64,000 nt of DNA from the NCBI GenBank assembly GCA_963754045.1, contig CAVWEN010000003.1, positions 310,001-374,000 on the forward strand, written 5' to 3'. The notes beneath the pieces were generated by a model. That model ran no database searches and was not told the origin of the DNA. It saw only the letters and a program-made list of their open reading frames with translations. The stretch is from JALZKA01 sp963754045 (GTDB lineage: Bacteria > Actinomycetota > Thermoleophilia > Solirubrobacterales > 70-9). The position numbers and the translations under genes were made by a program. How positions within the stretch are numbered: the stretch's first letter is position 1; each line of letters begins with the position of its first letter. Shown here one piece after another: positions 1 to 8,856 of this stretch.

Positions 1-1187
1 CCGCTGGCGCATTGGCCGCCGGCGCCTGGGGGGCACTGGTGGGCTCGGAGTACGCGGCGGCGCTCGCCGAGGACGCGCCCACGGATGCCTGGGTGCTGGC
101 GAGCGACAACCCGCTCGCATCCCTGCAGACGCTTGCGCGGGAGTGGCGGCGCGAGCTGGGCTGCGCCGTCGTGGGCATTACGGGGTCGACCGGGAAGACT
201 TCGGTCAAGGACGTCTGCCGCTCGTTGCTGCCGATGCGCGCTCACGCCAGCCCCGAGAACTTCAACACGGAGATCGGTCTCCCGCTCGCGGTGCTCTCGG
301 CCGAACCCGAGACCGAGGTGCTGGTCCTCGAGATGGCGATGCGTGGCCTGGGCCAGATCGCCGAGCTTTGCGAAATTGCCGAGCCCGACGTTGCCGCGAT
401 TACAAACGTCGGCCCGGTCCACCTTGAGCTGCTCGGCACCCTCGAAGCGATCGCCGAGGCAAAGGCGGAGATCCTCGCTGGCCTCGGTGCCGACGGTACC
501 GCGGTCGTGCCCGCGGACGCCGAGGCGCTCGAACCGCACCTGGCTGCGACCCTGCGCACGCTCACCTTCGGGCCGGGAGGCGATGTGTTCGCCCGCGACC
601 ACACGCCCGCTGGAGCCGGGATGTCAGCCACCGTGGTCGGCCCGGATGCAGTGGCCGGGTTCGAGTTTCCGTTCGCCGAAGCGCACAACCTCACCAACGC
701 ACTGGCGGCCGTCGCAGTCGGGCTCGCACTCGGTTGCGAGCTGGATGACATGGCGCGTCGTGCCCCGGGCATAACCTTCTCGCGCCTGCGCGGTGAGCTG
801 ATCGAGCTCACGGGCGGGGTGGTGCTCGTGAACGACTGCTACAACGCCAACCCGATCTCGATGCGCGCCGCACTCGATGCCCTCGCGGCCGTTGACGTGA
901 CCGGTAGACGCATCGTCGTCGCAGGCGGAATGGCTGAACTTGGCCCCGAAGCCGCGATGTACCACCGTGAGATCGGCGCCCACGCGCGGGACTTGGGGGT
1001 AGACGAGCTGATCGGGGTCGGCGAGCTCGCGCGCGATTACGCGCCGGACGACTGGGCGAGCGACCCGGAGGCGGCGGCTGGTCTCGTCGCACCCCGTCTG
1101 GCGCCCGGCGATCGCGTTCTGGTCAAGGGATCACGATCGGTCGGGCTCGAGCGCTTCACCGACGCGCTGGTGGCGAGCGATGCTTGA
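1..1187 (+). CDS. murF: MurF, UDP-MurNAc-tripeptide--D-Ala-D-Ala ligase (5' end cut by window)
   Basis: MurF adds D-Ala-D-Ala to UDP-MurNAc-tripeptide in the cytoplasm, the last step of the soluble peptidoglycan precursor. The ATP-binding loop GSTGKTSVKD lies about 60 residues into the visible part. A Mur ligase middle domain follows (NTEIGLPLAVL, EMAMRG, ITNVGPVHLE), then the C-terminal domain with NDCYNANP and GSRSVGLE. The frame is open to the first base and about 394 residues are visible; full MurF is about 450, so the substrate-binding N-terminus is upstream. The TTG at 12 is only the first start-like codon in the window. The stop overlaps the mraY start by 8 nt, so the two genes are probably translationally coupled. 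Confidence 0.93.
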   Translation, partial: AGALAAGAWGALVGSEYAAALAEDAPTDAWVLASDNPLASLQTLAREWRRELGCAVVGITGSTGKTSVKDVCRSLLPMRAHASPENFNTEIGLPLAVLSAEPETEVLVLEMAMRGLGQIAELCEIAEPDVAAITNVGPVHLELLGTLEAIAEAKAEILAGLGADGTAVVPADAEALEPHLAATLRTLTFGPGGDVFARDHTPAGAGMSATVVGPDAVAGFEFPFAEAHNLTNALAAVAVGLALGCELDDMARRAPGITFSRLRGELIELTGGVVLVNDCYNANPISMRAALDALAAVDVTGRRIVVAGGMAELGPEAAMYHREIGAHARDLGVDELIGVGELARDYAPDDWASDPEAAAGLVAPRLAPGDRVLVKGSRSVGLERFTDALVASDA

Positions 1188-2190
1188 GCTCGCGCAGGTC
1201 AGCGCCGGCGAGTTGATCGACCGCGGCGAGGTCCTGATCGCCGGGATGGCGGCGATGCTGATCACGATCTTCCTCGGGCCGCGCTTCATCGACTACCTGC
1301 GGGTCAAGGAGTTCGGCCAGCAGATCCGTGAAGAAGGCCCCCAGGAGCATCACGCGAAGGCGGGAACGCCCACGATGGGAGGGCTGATCCTCTTCCTCGC
1401 GATCGCGGTGCCATTCCTCGTCCTCTCCAGCCGTGACACCGAGAGTCTGGCCGTGTTCGGCGTGGCCCTCGGCTGCGCGCTCATCGGCTTCGCCGACGAC
1501 GTGATCAAGGTCTCGAAAAAGCGCTCGCTTGGGCTTTCCGCTCGCTACAAGCTGCTGGCGCAGATCGCCCTCGCGCTCGCCCTCTGGTACGTGGCGACGG
1601 AGGAGATCGGACTCGAGACAACCATTCAGTCGCGCCTGTTCGGCGGCGAGATCGACGTCGGCCCGATCGCCTATGTGGCCTTCATCTTTCTCGTTATCGC
1701 CGGAGCGTCGAACGCAGTCAACCTCACCGACGGGCTCGACGGCCTTGCGGCCGGATCGTGCGCGATCGTTTTCCTCGCCTACACCGCGATCACGATCACC
1801 AGCGGCCAAGAGAGCCTCGCGATCCTCTCGGCCTGCCTAGTGGGCGCCTCGGTCGGCTTCCTCTGGTTCAACGCCTTCCCTGCCTCGATCTTCATGGGCG
1901 ACACCGGCTCCCTCGGGCTGGGCGGAGCGATCGGGGCGCTTGCCGTGATGACCCAGACCGAGCTGCTGCTGATCATCCTCGGCGGCATCTTCGTGATCGA
2001 GGCACTCTCGGTCGCGATCCAGGTCGTGTTCTTCAAGATGACCCGCCGCCGCGTTTTCCTGATGGCGCCGATTCACCACCACTTTGAGCTGCTCGCCTGG
2101 TCGGAAACCAAGATCATGCTTCGCTTCTGGATCGTTGCCGCGGTCTGCTCCGGGATCGGCTACACGCTGTTCCAGAACTCGCTGGGCTAG
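1180..2190 (+). CDS. mraY: MraY, phospho-MurNAc-pentapeptide transferase
   Basis: MraY transfers phospho-MurNAc-pentapeptide to undecaprenyl phosphate at the inner face of the membrane, making lipid I. The 336-residue length is slightly below the usual 360. Family signatures are clear: FADDVIKV with the catalytic Asp pair, NAVNLTDGLDGLAAG, MGDTGSLGLGG and the MAPIHHHFE box near the C-terminus, all between about ten hydrophobic segments. The ATG overlaps the end of murF. The stop codon overlaps the stop of the convergent gene on the minus strand by three bases. Confidence 0.96.
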   Translation: MLELAQVSAGELIDRGEVLIAGMAAMLITIFLGPRFIDYLRVKEFGQQIREEGPQEHHAKAGTPTMGGLILFLAIAVPFLVLSSRDTESLAVFGVALGCALIGFADDVIKVSKKRSLGLSARYKLLAQIALALALWYVATEEIGLETTIQSRLFGGEIDVGPIAYVAFIFLVIAGASNAVNLTDGLDGLAAGSCAIVFLAYTAITITSGQESLAILSACLVGASVGFLWFNAFPASIFMGDTGSLGLGGAIGALAVMTQTELLLIILGGIFVIEALSVAIQVVFFKMTRRRVFLMAPIHHHFELLAWSETKIMLRFWIVAAVCSGIGYTLFQNSLG

Positions 2191-2519
2191 AGCGGCATGC
2201 CCCAGCCGTAGTGGCGAGCGCGGCGCCTTGCCGCTTCGAGATCGTCGGGCGCCAGGCTCGGGTAGACCCGTCGTGAGTTCGCGTGCGGGCCGGCGTAGTG
2301 CTTGCGCACGTACGAGAACAATTCGCGCTGGTGATCGCCGCACGCGTAGAGCTGGCGACCGTAGGGGCCGCGGCCGTGCCAGATCAGCCACGCGCCCGGC
2401 CCTGCCTCAACCCACTCACCGAAGCGGTGATGGAGCATCTGCCGCTCGATCGAGATCTGGGTGAGCTGATCGGGCTGTTCGTCGCAGAACTCGCACCGGA
2501 AGATGAGGCGGTAGGCCAT
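2187..2519 (-). CDS. Small protein of unknown function, CxxC-containing
   Basis: A 110-residue protein inserted on the minus strand inside the mur cluster. It starts MAYRLIFRCEFC and has one CxxC pair near the N-terminus and a lone Cys in LYACGDHQREL, which could help bind a metal. It is rich in Arg, Trp and Tyr and has no membrane segment. Codon use matches its neighbours, and TACCCT lies six bases before the ATG. These facts, and its tail-to-tail fit against mraY, support a real gene. I do not recognise the family. Confidence 0.68.
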   Translation of the reverse strand: MAYRLIFRCEFCDEQPDQLTQISIERQMLHHRFGEWVEAGPGAWLIWHGRGPYGRQLYACGDHQRELFSYVRKHYAGPHANSRRVYPSLAPDDLEAARRRARHYGWGMPL

Positions 2520-2525
2520 CGACCG

Positions 2526-2531
2526 AGGGTA
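2526..2531 (-). promoter_or_regulatory. -10 element TACCCT, leaderless start of the 2519 gene
   Basis: TACCCT on the minus strand ends six bases before the ATG at 2519, so transcription would begin at or next to the start codon. A partial -35 match, TCGACG, sits 17 bases upstream. No ribosome binding site is visible. Confidence 0.5.
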
Positions 2532-2534
2532 GAT

Positions 2535-2924
2535 CTATCGCCCACGCGCGTCGAGCGCAAGCACGATCGCCGGCGCGGTGAGCTCCATCGCTAGCAGGGA
2601 CTTCTGAGTCCGATTCGGGGTCCCGGACGTGGCCCAGCCTCCCGCCCTGGCTACGCCGGCAGCGAGGAGGGTCAGCGCAGGAGCGCGTATTGCGCCCGGC
2701 GCCGGAGCATCATCGGTGGCGAAGCGGAGCAGCGAGATCCCGTACGCCGCGTAGAAAGGGCCGAAAAACCGCATCTCGCTTTCGAGCTCTGGGTCGGTTT
2801 CGAGACGACGACCAGGGATCGAGCGGGCCCCGGTCAGAGCCGTGTGCAGGCCGGCGGCGCTCGCCGCGAGGCCACCGAGAGCGCTGATGGCACGCAGGGC
2901 GGAGCGGGCCTTTGCGGGACTCAT
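2535..2924 (-). CDS. DUF4345-like small membrane protein
   Basis: A 129-residue protein with three or four hydrophobic stretches: an N-terminal segment with SALGGLAASAAGL, a middle one around FGPFYAAYGISLL, then LTLLAAGVARAGGW and a C-terminal one. The arrangement (a conserved Arg-Phe-Phe-Gly segment, then GVARAGGW, then a Glu in the last helix) fits the DUF4345 family; function unknown. The open frame runs further upstream to 3152, but that part overlaps murD and is low-complexity. The ATG at 2924 is preferred because TACCCT lies six bases before it. It forms a minus-strand pair with the 110-residue gene. Confidence 0.72.
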   Translation of the reverse strand: MSPAKARSALRAISALGGLAASAAGLHTALTGARSIPGRRLETDPELESEMRFFGPFYAAYGISLLRFATDDAPAPGAIRAPALTLLAAGVARAGGWATSGTPNRTQKSLLAMELTAPAIVLALDARGR

Positions 2925-2930
2925 GAGGCG

Positions 2931-2936
2931 AGGGTA
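2931..2936 (-). promoter_or_regulatory. -10 element TACCCT, leaderless start of the DUF4345-like gene
   Basis: TACCCT with six bases to the ATG at 2924, the same hexamer and spacing as the neighbouring minus-strand gene. No clear -35. Confidence 0.5.
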
Positions 2937-2975
2937 TAGACAAGGGTGCGGGGCCCCGGGGGCGAATGAGTATCC

Positions 2976-4280
2976 GTGCCCGTTCGTGAGCGACCGCCCC
3001 TGCCACCAGGCCCATACCTGGTCGTCGGCCTGGCCCGCTCCGGGCAGGCCGCGGCAACGCTGCTGGCAGGGCGCTCCGAGCACGTCGTCGCGATCGATGC
3101 CAAAAGTCCTCTCGGAGCGGGCAGGCTTGCCGGACTGGGCGTCGAAATCCATCTAAATGGTGATCGAGATGGCGGGGAAGAGCACGTGGACGGCGCCGGC
3201 TGCGTCATCAAGAGCCCGGGCGTCCCCCGCGAAGCAGCCGCCATTCGGCGTGCCCTCACCCTCGGCATTCCCGTCATCGGCGAGCTCGAGCTCGGGTGGC
3301 GCCTGCTCCCGAACGCCTTCGTCGCGGTGACAGGCACCAACGGAAAAACGACCGTCGCCGAGTTGCTGGGCCACATCTGGCGCGAGTCCGATGAGGACGT
3401 CGCGGTCGCCGGCAACGTTGGCACGCCGCTGGCATCTCTGTCAGGCGAGCTCGACGGCGCCGCGACCGTGATCTGCGAGTGCTCGAGCTTCCAGCTCGAG
3501 GACTCGGCCGAGTTCGCCCCGGAGACGGCGATGCTCCTGAACGCGAGTCCGGACCACCTCGACCGACACGGCAGCTTCGACTCTTACCTCGCAGCCAAGC
3601 TGCGTGTGTTCGCCCGCCAGGGCGAGGGGGACGTGGCGCTGGTTGACCGCTCGTCTGAACCGGTTGCCTCGGTGGACATCCCGGGAGCGGCGACGGTCGT
3701 TGACGTCGCCACCGAGAACCTGCCGTTCGAGCCTTCGGGCGACTGGCTGCGCGGGCCTCACAATCTCGCCAACGCGCGCTTTGCCGCGACCGCGGCGATT
3801 CGATCCGGACTCGATCCCGCCGCAGTCGAAAGCGCGATCGCCAGCTTCCCGGGCATAGCGCACCGGCTTGAGCGCGTGGCCGAAATCGCAGGTGTGACCT
3901 ACGTCAACGACTCGAAGGCAACCAACGTCGCGGCTGCGGCCGCTGCGCTGCGCTCGTTCGGCGGCGGCGTCCACGTGATCCTGGGCGGATCGGAGAAGGG
4001 GGAGACCTATGAGGGGCTAGCCGACCCCGTCACCGAGAGCTGCACCGCCGCCTATCTGATCGGACCCGCGGCCGACCCGATTGCTGCGGCACTCGCACCT
4101 ACCGAGGTACCCCTCCTGCATGCCGGCGACCTCGCCGACGCGGTGGGACTCGCCGCGGCCGCCGCGAACCCGGGTGAGACCGTGCTGCTGGCGCCCGCTT
4201 GCGCGAGCTTCGATGCCTTTAGTGACTACGAGGCGCGGGGCAACGCGTTCCGCGAACTGGTCGAGGGACTGGCGCGATGA
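2976..4280 (+). CDS. murD: MurD, UDP-MurNAc-L-alanine--D-glutamate ligase
   Basis: MurD adds D-glutamate to UDP-MurNAc-L-Ala. At 434 residues it has the expected three domains: an N-terminal Rossmann-like fold (YLVVGLARSGQAA near residue 14), the ATP-binding GTNGKTTVAELL near residue 115, and the C-terminal ligase domain with YVNDSKATN and LGGSEKGE. The start is GTG. Transcription probably restarts here because the two preceding genes are on the other strand. The stop overlaps the ftsW ATG by four bases. Confidence 0.95.
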   Translation: MPVRERPPLPPGPYLVVGLARSGQAAATLLAGRSEHVVAIDAKSPLGAGRLAGLGVEIHLNGDRDGGEEHVDGAGCVIKSPGVPREAAAIRRALTLGIPVIGELELGWRLLPNAFVAVTGTNGKTTVAELLGHIWRESDEDVAVAGNVGTPLASLSGELDGAATVICECSSFQLEDSAEFAPETAMLLNASPDHLDRHGSFDSYLAAKLRVFARQGEGDVALVDRSSEPVASVDIPGAATVVDVATENLPFEPSGDWLRGPHNLANARFAATAAIRSGLDPAAVESAIASFPGIAHRLERVAEIAGVTYVNDSKATNVAAAAAALRSFGGGVHVILGGSEKGETYEGLADPVTESCTAAYLIGPAADPIAAALAPTEVPLLHAGDLADAVGLAAAAANPGETVLLAPACASFDAFSDYEARGNAFRELVEGLAR

Positions 4281-5569
4281 GCGCCCAGCGAAAGCCGAAG
4301 GCCAAGGCCAAGGCGAAGTCGAGGGCCAAGCCCAAACCCAAACCACGTCGGAAGGCGAAGCAGAACTACCCGATTGAGTACTCGCTGTTGCTCACCGCAA
4401 CTCTTTGTCTGTTGGCATTCGGTGTGGTCATGGTCTTCAGCGCCAGCTCGACCACCTCACTGCTGGGCGAGTCCGGCGACAGCGCCTACTACCTGAAGCG
4501 CACCGCCCTGTTCGGCGTCGCCGGGCTTCTCGTGATGCGGGTGCTCTCGCTGCGCGGCGTGCGGATTGTGCGGCCGCTGACCTCGGTCCTGATGGCCGGG
4601 TCCGTGATCCTGCTGGTCGCGGTGATGGTTCCGGGCGTCGGTGTCGAGGTCAATGGCGCGCGGCGCTGGATTGGGGCGGGCCTCTTCCAGATCCAGCCCT
4701 CGGAGATCGCCAAGGTGGCCCTGATCCTTTACGCGGCGCAGTTGCTGGCCACGAGGCCCAAGCTGACCCGGTCGATCCGCGACATGTCGCCGCTGCTCAT
4801 GGCCGTCGCCCTGATTTCGATCCTCGTCGTCATGGAGCCAGATCTCGGAACGGCGATGGTTGCGTGTTTCGCGACGGCGGCGATGCTGGTGGCGGCGGGT
4901 GCGCGGATCAGGGACCTCGCGCTGATCGGCGCCGCGATCGCCGGCGTGATCCTGGTTGCGATCATGATCGAGCCATACCGGATGGAGCGGCTCACCGGGT
5001 TCATCAATCCTGGTGGCGACCCCTCGGGAACGGGCTTCCAGGCGATCCAGGCCAAGCTCGCGCTCGGCAGCGGCGGTGTCTTCGGCGTCGGGCTGGGGGA
5101 GAGCGTTCAGAAGGCCTTCTACCTACCCGAAGCGCACACGGACATGATCGCCGCGGTGATCGGTGAGGAGTTGGGCTTGATGGGCCTGGCGATGATCGTC
5201 GGCCTCTTCGGCCTGTTTGGATGGGCTGGCTTGCGGACGGCGCAACGGGCCCGCGACCGCTACACGAAGCTGCTGGCGTCTGGCCTCGTCTCGCTCGTCC
5301 TGGTGCAGGCCGTGATCAACCTTTTCGCCGTGCTCGGGATCGCTCCCCTTACCGGGGTTCCACTCCCGTTCGTGTCCTACGGAAACTCGAGCATGCTCAC
5401 GATGCTCGCCGCGGTGGGGCTGCTTCTGAACATTGCACGAGGCCCCGGTGCGACACTCCGCGTCGTCAACGGTGGCCGACAAACCACATCCAAGAGTCGT
5501 AATAGCCGCGGGAGGAACGGCCGGACACGTGGTGCCGGCGCTCGCGGTCGCCGACGCGCTGCGAGCTAG
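4277..5569 (+). CDS. ftsW: FtsW, septal peptidoglycan polymerase (SEDS family)
   Basis: FtsW is the SEDS glycosyltransferase that polymerises lipid II at the septum with a class B PBP. The 430-residue protein has about ten membrane helices and SEDS signatures (NGARRWI, QPSEIAKVALIL, the loop with LGSGG..GVGLGES, YLPEAHTDMIAAVIGEELG and a PFVSYGNSS box). Both tails are unusual: the first ~30 residues are mostly Lys/Ala/Pro repeats, and the last ~30 are Arg/Gly-rich. The C-terminal tail is encoded by DNA that also encodes the start of MurG in another frame (98 nt overlap). Confidence 0.94.
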   Translation: MSAQRKPKAKAKAKSRAKPKPKPRRKAKQNYPIEYSLLLTATLCLLAFGVVMVFSASSTTSLLGESGDSAYYLKRTALFGVAGLLVMRVLSLRGVRIVRPLTSVLMAGSVILLVAVMVPGVGVEVNGARRWIGAGLFQIQPSEIAKVALILYAAQLLATRPKLTRSIRDMSPLLMAVALISILVVMEPDLGTAMVACFATAAMLVAAGARIRDLALIGAAIAGVILVAIMIEPYRMERLTGFINPGGDPSGTGFQAIQAKLALGSGGVFGVGLGESVQKAFYLPEAHTDMIAAVIGEELGLMGLAMIVGLFGLFGWAGLRTAQRARDRYTKLLASGLVSLVLVQAVINLFAVLGIAPLTGVPLPFVSYGNSSMLTMLAAVGLLLNIARGPGATLRVVNGGRQTTSKSRNSRGRNGRTRGAGARGRRRAAS

Positions 5570-6569
5570 GGGCGCCTCGGTCAGCTTCGCGGGCACCCGC
5601 GATCGCTCCGAGTCCACCCTTGTCCCCGCGGCCGGCTATGAGATCGATTTCCTGCGATTGCGTGGGCTGGACCGCTCGAACCCGGTGAAGGCCGCCGGCG
5701 CGCTGGGTCTTGCCGCGAGGGCGCTGCCGGCCGCCGCGCGAATCCTCCGCGAACGTGAGGCGGACGCGGTGATGGGCGGTGGCGGCTACGTGGCTGCCCC
5801 CGTCGGCGCTGCCGCGGTCAGACACGGCCTGCCACTGGTGCTGACCGAGGCCGACCGGCACCTCGGCCTTGCAAACCGCCTGCTCGCACGGCGCGCGCGG
5901 CGGGTCTGCCTGGCCTTCCCGATCGATGGTCTCGAGGGCGGGCAATACACGGTGACGGGCCGCCCCGTGCCCGCCGGGATCGTCATGGCCGATCGCAGCG
6001 CGGCGCGCGCACGCTTTGGAGTCGCGGCTGACAGCCGCTGTTTGCTGGTCTTCGGCGGCAGTCAGGGCGCGAGAAGCGTCAACGACGCGGCACTCGACGT
6101 TCTGCTCGACCCCGGCAGGCGCAACTTCCACGTGATTCACATCACCGGTACCCGCGACTTCGCTGGCGCGAAGGGCCGGGTGGGCTCGCCGCCGCCGGCC
6201 GGCTACACCCTGATCGAATACGAGCCTACGCTCGCCGATGCGCTGGCTGCCTGCGACCTCGTGCTCGCTCGCGCAGGCGCGTCGGTCTTCGAGCTGGCCG
6301 CCGCAGGCCGACCCGCGATCCTCGTGCCCTACCCACACGCGACGGGCCGGCATCAGCACGCGAACGCTGAGTGGATGGCCGATGCCCGGGCCGCCGTGGT
6401 GGTCGACGACGAGGCCCTGAGCGGCGAGCGCATCCTCGCCGAGGCGGGGGCGATCCTCGGCGACGAGGCGCTGCTGCGCGCGATGAGCGCCGCCTCTCGA
6501 GGCCTCGCGATGCCCGATGCTGCGGATCGGGTCGCCGACGAGATTCTCGCTTCGGTGGTGGTCAAATGA
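5472..6569 (+). CDS. murG: MurG, lipid II synthase (GlcNAc transferase)
   Basis: MurG adds GlcNAc to lipid I on the cytoplasmic face of the membrane. The glycine loop GGTAGHVVPALA lies about 12 residues from the N-terminus. The C-terminal UDP-GlcNAc site is seen in FGGSQGARSVN, IEYEPTLADALAACDLVLARAGASV and PYPHATGRHQHANA. I chose the GTG at 5472 (365 residues, normal length) over a frame opening at 5433, because the family starts just before the glycine loop. This puts the first 98 nt inside ftsW. The stop overlaps the murC ATG. Confidence 0.93.
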   Translation: MADKPHPRVVIAAGGTAGHVVPALAVADALRARGASVSFAGTRDRSESTLVPAAGYEIDFLRLRGLDRSNPVKAAGALGLAARALPAAARILREREADAVMGGGGYVAAPVGAAAVRHGLPLVLTEADRHLGLANRLLARRARRVCLAFPIDGLEGGQYTVTGRPVPAGIVMADRSAARARFGVAADSRCLLVFGGSQGARSVNDAALDVLLDPGRRNFHVIHITGTRDFAGAKGRVGSPPPAGYTLIEYEPTLADALAACDLVLARAGASVFELAAAGRPAILVPYPHATGRHQHANAEWMADARAAVVVDDEALSGERILAEAGAILGDEALLRAMSAASRGLAMPDAADRVADEILASVVVK

Positions 6570-7912
6570 GCGATGAGCGCCGCGAAACCAAATCTGCCTC
6601 CGTGACAACGGATTCGTCCGTCAGGGGCCGCGAGCTCCACTTCATCGCGATCGGGGGCGCCGGAATGAGCGGACTGGCACTCGTCTGCCATCGCCGCGGC
6701 GCCAGCGTCACCGGGAGCGACCGGGCCTCGAGCACCTACCTCGATCGTCTCGTGGCGGCGGGCATCGAGGCGAAGGTAGGACACGACGCGGGCTTCGTTC
6801 CCCAGGGTGCGGACGTGGTGATATCGACCGCGATCACCGAGGACAACCCTGAGCTCGCGCGGGCTCGCGAGCGCGGCCAGCGCGTGCTCCATCGTGGCGA
6901 GCTACTGGCGGAGCTGTGCGCGGAGGGACGCCTCATTGCCGTGGCGGGCACTCACGGCAAGACGACCACGTCGGGCATGCTCGTGCACGCGTTGCGGGCG
7001 ATCGGATCCGACCCCACCTTCTTCATCGGCGGCGAGCTGCCCGGTGCCGGCGAGGGCGGCGTCCCGGCAAACGCCGGCAGCGGCACGGGCGACATTGTGG
7101 TCGCTGAGGCCGACGAGTCCGACGCCAGCTTCCTCTCGCTTCGCCCGGAGGTGGCCGTGGTCACGAACGTCGAGCTCGACCATCACGCGCGCTGGTCGGG
7201 TCGCGCCGAGCTGATGGAGGCCTTTGCCTCCTTCGCCGCCAGCGCCCAGGCTGCGGTGACCGGTGCTGAGCCCAGACTGGACCCGATCGCGACGGTCGCT
7301 GAGCAGGCGGAACGATTCGCCTTCGAGCGCCCCGGCCCGCCCAGGCTCGACCTGTTGGTGCCGGGAGTGCACAACGTCCTGAACGCGCGCGCCGCGCTTG
7401 CGGTGGTCGCGTTGCTTGGACTCGACGTCGAGGTTGCCGCCGCGGCCCTGGGGAGCTTCCCAGGGATGGTGCGCCGCCAGGAACGCAAGGGGGAGCGCGG
7501 CGGGGCCGTGATCTATGACGACTACGCCCATCATCCAACGGAGGTGCGCGCAACGCTCCAGGCCCTCCGCGAGCTCGAGCCGAAGCGCCTGATCGCCGTC
7601 TTCCAGCCACACCTCTACTCGCGCACCAAAGCCCTGGCGGCCGACTTCGGAGCCGCACTCGCCGATGCCGACGTGATTGGAGTCCTCGATGTCTACGCCG
7701 CTCGCGAGGCGCCCGTGGATGAGCTTGAGGGCGTCAGCGGACTGGCGGTCGCGCGCGCGACCGCCGAGCGCGCGGACGGACGCAGGGTCCTGTGGCTCGG
7801 GGATCGGGATCGCGCCGCAGGCGTGCTCGCGCCCGGCCTGCGCGACGGCGACCTGTTGGTCACGATCGGAGCGGGCGACGTACACCTGCTCGCTGAGGAT
7901 CTCGTCTCGTGA
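6566..7912 (+). CDS. murC: MurC, UDP-MurNAc--L-alanine ligase
   Basis: MurC attaches the first amino acid, L-Ala, to UDP-MurNAc. The 448-residue protein has the N-terminal IGGAGMSGLA loop, ATP-binding GTHGKTTTSGML, the AEADESDASFL and VVTNVELDHH segments, and a C-terminal domain with YDDYAHHPTEV and FQPHLYSRTK. The ATG overlaps the murG stop. The open frame extends upstream through murG but that part is non-homologous. The stop overlaps the murB start codon. Confidence 0.95.
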   Translation: MSDERRETKSASVTTDSSVRGRELHFIAIGGAGMSGLALVCHRRGASVTGSDRASSTYLDRLVAAGIEAKVGHDAGFVPQGADVVISTAITEDNPELARARERGQRVLHRGELLAELCAEGRLIAVAGTHGKTTTSGMLVHALRAIGSDPTFFIGGELPGAGEGGVPANAGSGTGDIVVAEADESDASFLSLRPEVAVVTNVELDHHARWSGRAELMEAFASFAASAQAAVTGAEPRLDPIATVAEQAERFAFERPGPPRLDLLVPGVHNVLNARAALAVVALLGLDVEVAAAALGSFPGMVRRQERKGERGGAVIYDDYAHHPTEVRATLQALRELEPKRLIAVFQPHLYSRTKALAADFGAALADADVIGVLDVYAAREAPVDELEGVSGLAVARATAERADGRRVLWLGDRDRAAGVLAPGLRDGDLLVTIGAGDVHLLAEDLVS

Positions 7913-8811
7913 ACGTCGAACGCGACCATTCGCTCGCCCGGCTCACCACCGTGCGCGCCGGTGGGAGGGCGGAATTCTTCGCCCGCCCGAATACGGAGCC
8001 GGAGTTGGTCGAGCTGCTCGGGTGGGCCATCGCCGAGGGCCATGCGGTGGAGGTTGTCGGCTCGGGCTCGAACCTGCTGGTCGCCGACTCGGGAGTACGC
8101 GGTCTGGTGCTGAAGCTCGACGGCGAGTTGACCGGTCTGGAGCGTGAAGGCTCCACGGTCACCGCAGGAGGAGGCGCGCGCCTGCCGTCGGCTGCGGCGA
8201 AGATCGCCAAGTGGGGCCTTGCCGGCCTGGAGTTCGGAATCAATATCCCTGGCACGGTGGGCGGCGCGGTGCGGATGAACGCGAACGCCTACGGAGGGCA
8301 GCTCGCGCGCGTGCTCGAGGAGGTCACCGTGTGCACCTCGGCCGGGGCGGTCCAACGCACACCCGACGAGCTCGGCTTCTCCTACAGGCGCTCGAACCTG
8401 GGGCCGGGGGAGGTGGTCAGCGGCGCCAAGTTCGCGCTGGCCAAGGCCGATCCCGAGGAGGTGAGGGCCACCCTGGCCGATATGCGGACCAAGCGCAAGG
8501 AGGCACAGCCCTCTGGGATCAAGACGTTCGGCTCGACCTTCAAGAACCCCGACGACGGGCGCGCCGAAGGAAGAACGTCGGGGCAGCTGCTCGAGGCCGC
8601 GGGCGCGCACCAGCTCGCCGTCGGCGGCGCGCGCTTCTCGCCCAAGCACGCGAACTTCGTCGAGAACAGGGGCGACGCCACCACTGCCGATGTTCTGGCG
8701 CTGATGGCCGCAGGTCGCCGGCTTGTGCATGAGCGCTTCGGCGTGACGCTCGAGCCCGAGGTGCAGGTGCTCGGCGATGCCGAGTGGCCGGCGAACTGGG
8801 ACCTCTCCTAG
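7909..8811 (+). CDS. murB: MurB, UDP-N-acetylenolpyruvoylglucosamine reductase
   Basis: MurB is the FAD- and NADPH-dependent reductase that completes UDP-MurNAc. At 300 residues it matches the short type II form. FAD-domain motifs include TTVRAGG, GSGSNLLVADSG, and the IPGTVGGAVRMNANAYG loop. The catalytic region has FSYRRS and GSTFKNP, and the C-terminal HANFVENRG is typical. The start is GTG, overlapping the murC stop. It completes the murG-murC-murB block seen in many Gram-positive clusters. Confidence 0.95.
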   Translation: MNVERDHSLARLTTVRAGGRAEFFARPNTEPELVELLGWAIAEGHAVEVVGSGSNLLVADSGVRGLVLKLDGELTGLEREGSTVTAGGGARLPSAAAKIAKWGLAGLEFGINIPGTVGGAVRMNANAYGGQLARVLEEVTVCTSAGAVQRTPDELGFSYRRSNLGPGEVVSGAKFALAKADPEEVRATLADMRTKRKEAQPSGIKTFGSTFKNPDDGRAEGRTSGQLLEAAGAHQLAVGGARFSPKHANFVENRGDATTADVLALMAAGRRLVHERFGVTLEPEVQVLGDAEWPANWDLS

Positions 8812-8856
8812 GGCCGCCAGGCAGGATCGCGCCCGACCGGGGCGAAGCCCGCCCTG

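Noticed and set aside
4277..4365. Lys/Ala/Pro-coding direct repeats at the start of ftsW
   Set aside because: Short low-complexity coding repeats, not a mobile or CRISPR repeat.
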